From Gammaproteobacteria bacterium Ga0077536 (lineage in GTDB: Bacteria > Pseudomonadota > Gammaproteobacteria > Ga0077536), in contig LNEL01000029.1 of the NCBI GenBank assembly GCA_001464935.1, forward strand, positions 1-35,318: a DNA stretch of 35,318 bases, in the 5' to 3' direction. Shown here in pieces: positions 33,350 to 35,318 of the stretch (positions are counted from its first letter, which is position 1; each line of letters begins with the position of its first letter). The translations under genes and the position numbers were made by a program. The notes under the pieces are model-generated. The model did not search any database. It was not told where the DNA came from and saw nothing but the letters and a program-made list of their open reading frames with translations.

Positions 33350-35071
33350 TCAGCGGCGCCGGATCACCGGCAGCACCAGATACGACGCATGCGCCGCGTC
33401 ATGCAGCACCTCGTTCGTCGCCACCCGGAAGTCGGCTGCGCTTTCGCGCGCGATCACGCCACCCGTATTGGTGTTGCGGTCGAAGCGGGGGAAGTTCGAG
33501 CTCGACACCTCGAGGCGAATGCGGTGACCGGCACGGAACACGTTCGCCGTCGCGATCAGATCGATCTCGAGGCAATAGACCTCGCCCGGGGCCATCAGCA
33601 CCTGCCGCTCGAAGCTCTCGCGGTACCGGGCGCGCAGGATGCCGTCGGTCAGCAGCATCGCGCGACCGTCCGGATGCACATCGACGAGCTTGCCGGTGAA
33701 ATCGGTATCCGGCGCGCTGGACGTCACGTACAGCACCAGTCGCACGGGGCCGGTCACTTCGACATCGTGCTCGAGCACGGGGCTCGAATACACCAGCACA
33801 TCAGCGCGCTGCTCAATCGCCTGCTGATCGCGCGGACCGGCATTCGCGGCGACGAACAGGCCCGGCAGGAACGTCGCGCCACCCACGGTCGGCACCGGAT
33901 TGCGCGGGTCATAGAGGTAGGAATCCCGCGGCTCGGACGTGGGCGGCGTGATCGACAGCACGCCATCGCTGCGGGGGCCGGCACAGCCCTCGCTGTGCAG
34001 ATACCAGCGCTGCCAGTCGGTGTCGGGCAGCGGCCAGTCGCTTTCCTCGCGCCACACGTCCGGCCCCATGATGAACAGCTTCACCGGCCTGTCGCCGGGC
34101 ACGCCGTTGTCGAGCCCCTTCAGATGATGGTCGAACCAGCGGATCTGTTCGGCGGTGACATCGGCCACGGCATCATGCGCCATCAGGCCGAAGTTGCGCT
34201 CGGCGTACACGCCACCGTTGTAGCCGTGCACCCATGGCCCGATCACGAGCCTCTGCTGGCAGCGGCCCTTCATCGCCGCATAGTTCGCCAGCGTGCCGCC
34301 GAGGAAGAGGTCGTACCAGCCGCCGAAGTTCAGCGCGGGGGCGGTGATTTTTTCGTAGTGTTCGCAGGGCGCAATCGCGCGCCAGTACGCGTCGTAGTCG
34401 GGATGCGCGATCCAGTCCGCGACATAGGGTGCAGTGGCGGCCAACGCCGGCTGCTCACACAGCGGCGTGTGCCAGTAGCGCTCGGCCACGCCATCGGCGG
34501 CCGCAATCGCTGCACCGATCGTCGGTGGTTGTGCCTGCCCGCGTCCGACCTGCCGCACCGCGTCCGCGACCCCGAAAGTGGCCGTTGCCCATTGCAGAAT
34601 GAAGCCGAGCTGGAACGCACCGCCCTGATAGGTCCACTTGTCGTAGTACTGATCGGTGGTGATGAACGGCGCCATCGCCTTCAGCGCCGGCGGCGCTTCC
34701 GTCGCCGCGAGCCATTGCGTGGCGCCGTAGTACGACGCACCCATCGTGCCGACGACACCGCTAGACCACGGCTGCGCGGCGGCCCACGCGATGGCGTCTG
34801 CGCCGTCCTGCGCCTCCTGGAAGAAGGGCGAGAACGCGCCGTCGGACTGCCAGGTCCCGCGACAGTCCTGCACGACGACGGCATAGCCCGCGTGCGCGAT
34901 GCGCAGGATGTCGCCGGCCAGGAACAGCAGCGCCGGCTGCTCCTTGTTGTAGGGCAATCTGAGCATGACGACGGGATATCGCCCCGCCTCCGCCGGGCGA
35001 TAGACATCGGTCGCGAGCGTCACGCCGTCGCGCATGGCGACCGGCAGATTCTTTTCTATCAGCACGGACAT
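33350..35071 (-). CDS. CocE/NonD family serine hydrolase
   Basis: A 573-aa alpha/beta-hydrolase of the CocE/NonD (X-Pro dipeptidyl-peptidase S15-like) family, which hydrolyses esters or acyl-peptide bonds. The catalytic triad is visible: Ser113 in GASYYG, Asp254 in GGWYDLFLGG, His282 in GPWVHG. The N-terminal alpha/beta domain (MRDGVTLATDVYRP, VVVQDCRGTWQSDG) and cap are followed by the C-terminal jelly-roll (about 340-573: YVTSSAPDTDFTGKLVDVHPDG and FRAGHRIRLEVSSSNFPRFDRN), both typical. There is no signal peptide, so it is cytoplasmic. ATG 35071 follows GGAGG at 10 nt. The gene stands alone between two non-coding stretches. The physiological substrate is unknown. Confidence 0.93.
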   Translation of the reverse strand: MSVLIEKNLPVAMRDGVTLATDVYRPAEAGRYPVVMLRLPYNKEQPALLFLAGDILRIAHAGYAVVVQDCRGTWQSDGAFSPFFQEAQDGADAIAWAAAQPWSSGVVGTMGASYYGATQWLAATEAPPALKAMAPFITTDQYYDKWTYQGGAFQLGFILQWATATFGVADAVRQVGRGQAQPPTIGAAIAAADGVAERYWHTPLCEQPALAATAPYVADWIAHPDYDAYWRAIAPCEHYEKITAPALNFGGWYDLFLGGTLANYAAMKGRCQQRLVIGPWVHGYNGGVYAERNFGLMAHDAVADVTAEQIRWFDHHLKGLDNGVPGDRPVKLFIMGPDVWREESDWPLPDTDWQRWYLHSEGCAGPRSDGVLSITPPTSEPRDSYLYDPRNPVPTVGGATFLPGLFVAANAGPRDQQAIEQRADVLVYSSPVLEHDVEVTGPVRLVLYVTSSAPDTDFTGKLVDVHPDGRAMLLTDGILRARYRESFERQVLMAPGEVYCLEIDLIATANVFRAGHRIRLEVSSSNFPRFDRNTNTGGVIARESAADFRVATNEVLHDAAHASYLVLPVIRRR

Positions 35072-35318
35072 GCAGGCACCCTCCAGGGCAGGCGCGTCAG
35101 GCGCGCGGAATGCGGACCGCCAACCGAACAGGATCCGATCGGCAGCGTCGGCCGAGTGGCGACAGGCCGCGACGATGGTCGGGCAGGCGGGCCGTCCAGC
35201 CCTTGGTCAGGCCCTGCGGCATTCTAAATAGAAGATCGCAAATACGCTCCACTACAGCTTAGCACTGGCGTAATCGGCGCCGGGGAAGGGTTGAGCACAG
35301 CGCAGGAAGGCATTCACC
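35072..35318. other. non-coding end of the window
   Basis: 247 bp upstream of the CocE-like gene. Frames here are continuations of shadow translations. No clear promoter, hairpin or RNA gene could be recognised. The only AT-rich patch (35221-35260) may hold the CocE promoter, but I could not place -35 and -10 boxes with proper spacing. Confidence 0.4.

Noticed and set aside
32390..35227. 945-aa open frame on the plus strand
   Set aside because: Antisense to the ABC transporter and the CocE-like hydrolase, with low-complexity Arg/His/Ala composition and no recognisable motif.

Overview
The window is about 35 kb of GC-rich, gene-dense proteobacterial chromosome. Strong codon bias leaves very long antisense frames open. 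Gram-negative envelope genes (two-partner secretion, type I secretion, outer-membrane barrel, lipoprotein), Shine-Dalgarno starts and families such as DUF2780, DUF6502 and DUF5666 suggest a gammaproteobacterium, possibly of a Nevskiales/Steroidobacterales type or a relative. The order is a guess. I saw no tRNA, rRNA, CRISPR array, transposase or integrase.

Positions 1-4.7 kb hold an unusual envelope locus. It has a secreted protein with four near-identical Asp/Arg/Gly repeats behind a clear sigma70 promoter, an outer-membrane barrel with a large RG/Asp/Ser-rich loop, and a converging DUF6502-DUF5666 pair whose second protein ends in a very long charged tail. A palindromic 17-bp motif (consensus about GTGKGNAAATTTNCCAC) occurs upstream of both the repeat gene and the DUF6502-DUF5666 pair. 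This is the best candidate for an undescribed system.

Positions 4.9-9.9 kb carry a 4-nt-overlapping pair (luciferase-like flavin monooxygenase, then an FrhB/HCAR/BciB-type Fe-S flavoprotein), a FecR-domain protein, and a divergent RutA-like monooxygenase. Positions 9.9-20 kb are a minus-strand run: DUF2780 protein, a 1684-aa TpsA exoprotein with six C-terminal MBG-type repeats, a small exported protein, its TpsB transporter, and a thioredoxin-fold DUF255 protein. Strong hairpins separate tpsA from the genes on either side.

Positions 20.2-26.0 kb (plus strand) run from a lipoprotein into a cobalt-type nitrile hydratase operon: Tat-exported SUMF1-fold protein, CobW/P47K GTPase, beta subunit (frameshifted in this sequence), alpha subunit with the CTLCSC metal site, P14K-type activator, and a HupE/UreJ metal permease. 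Together they could import cobalt, deliver it, insert it and hydrate nitriles.

Positions 26.1-35.1 kb are on the minus strand. They hold a crotonase that keeps the catalytic residues of 6-oxocamphor hydrolase (a retro-Claisen C-C hydrolase), a helical unknown, an LtaS/OpgB-type phosphoglycerol transferase, a type I secretion ABC/HlyD pair without a visible substrate or TolC, and a CocE/NonD hydrolase.
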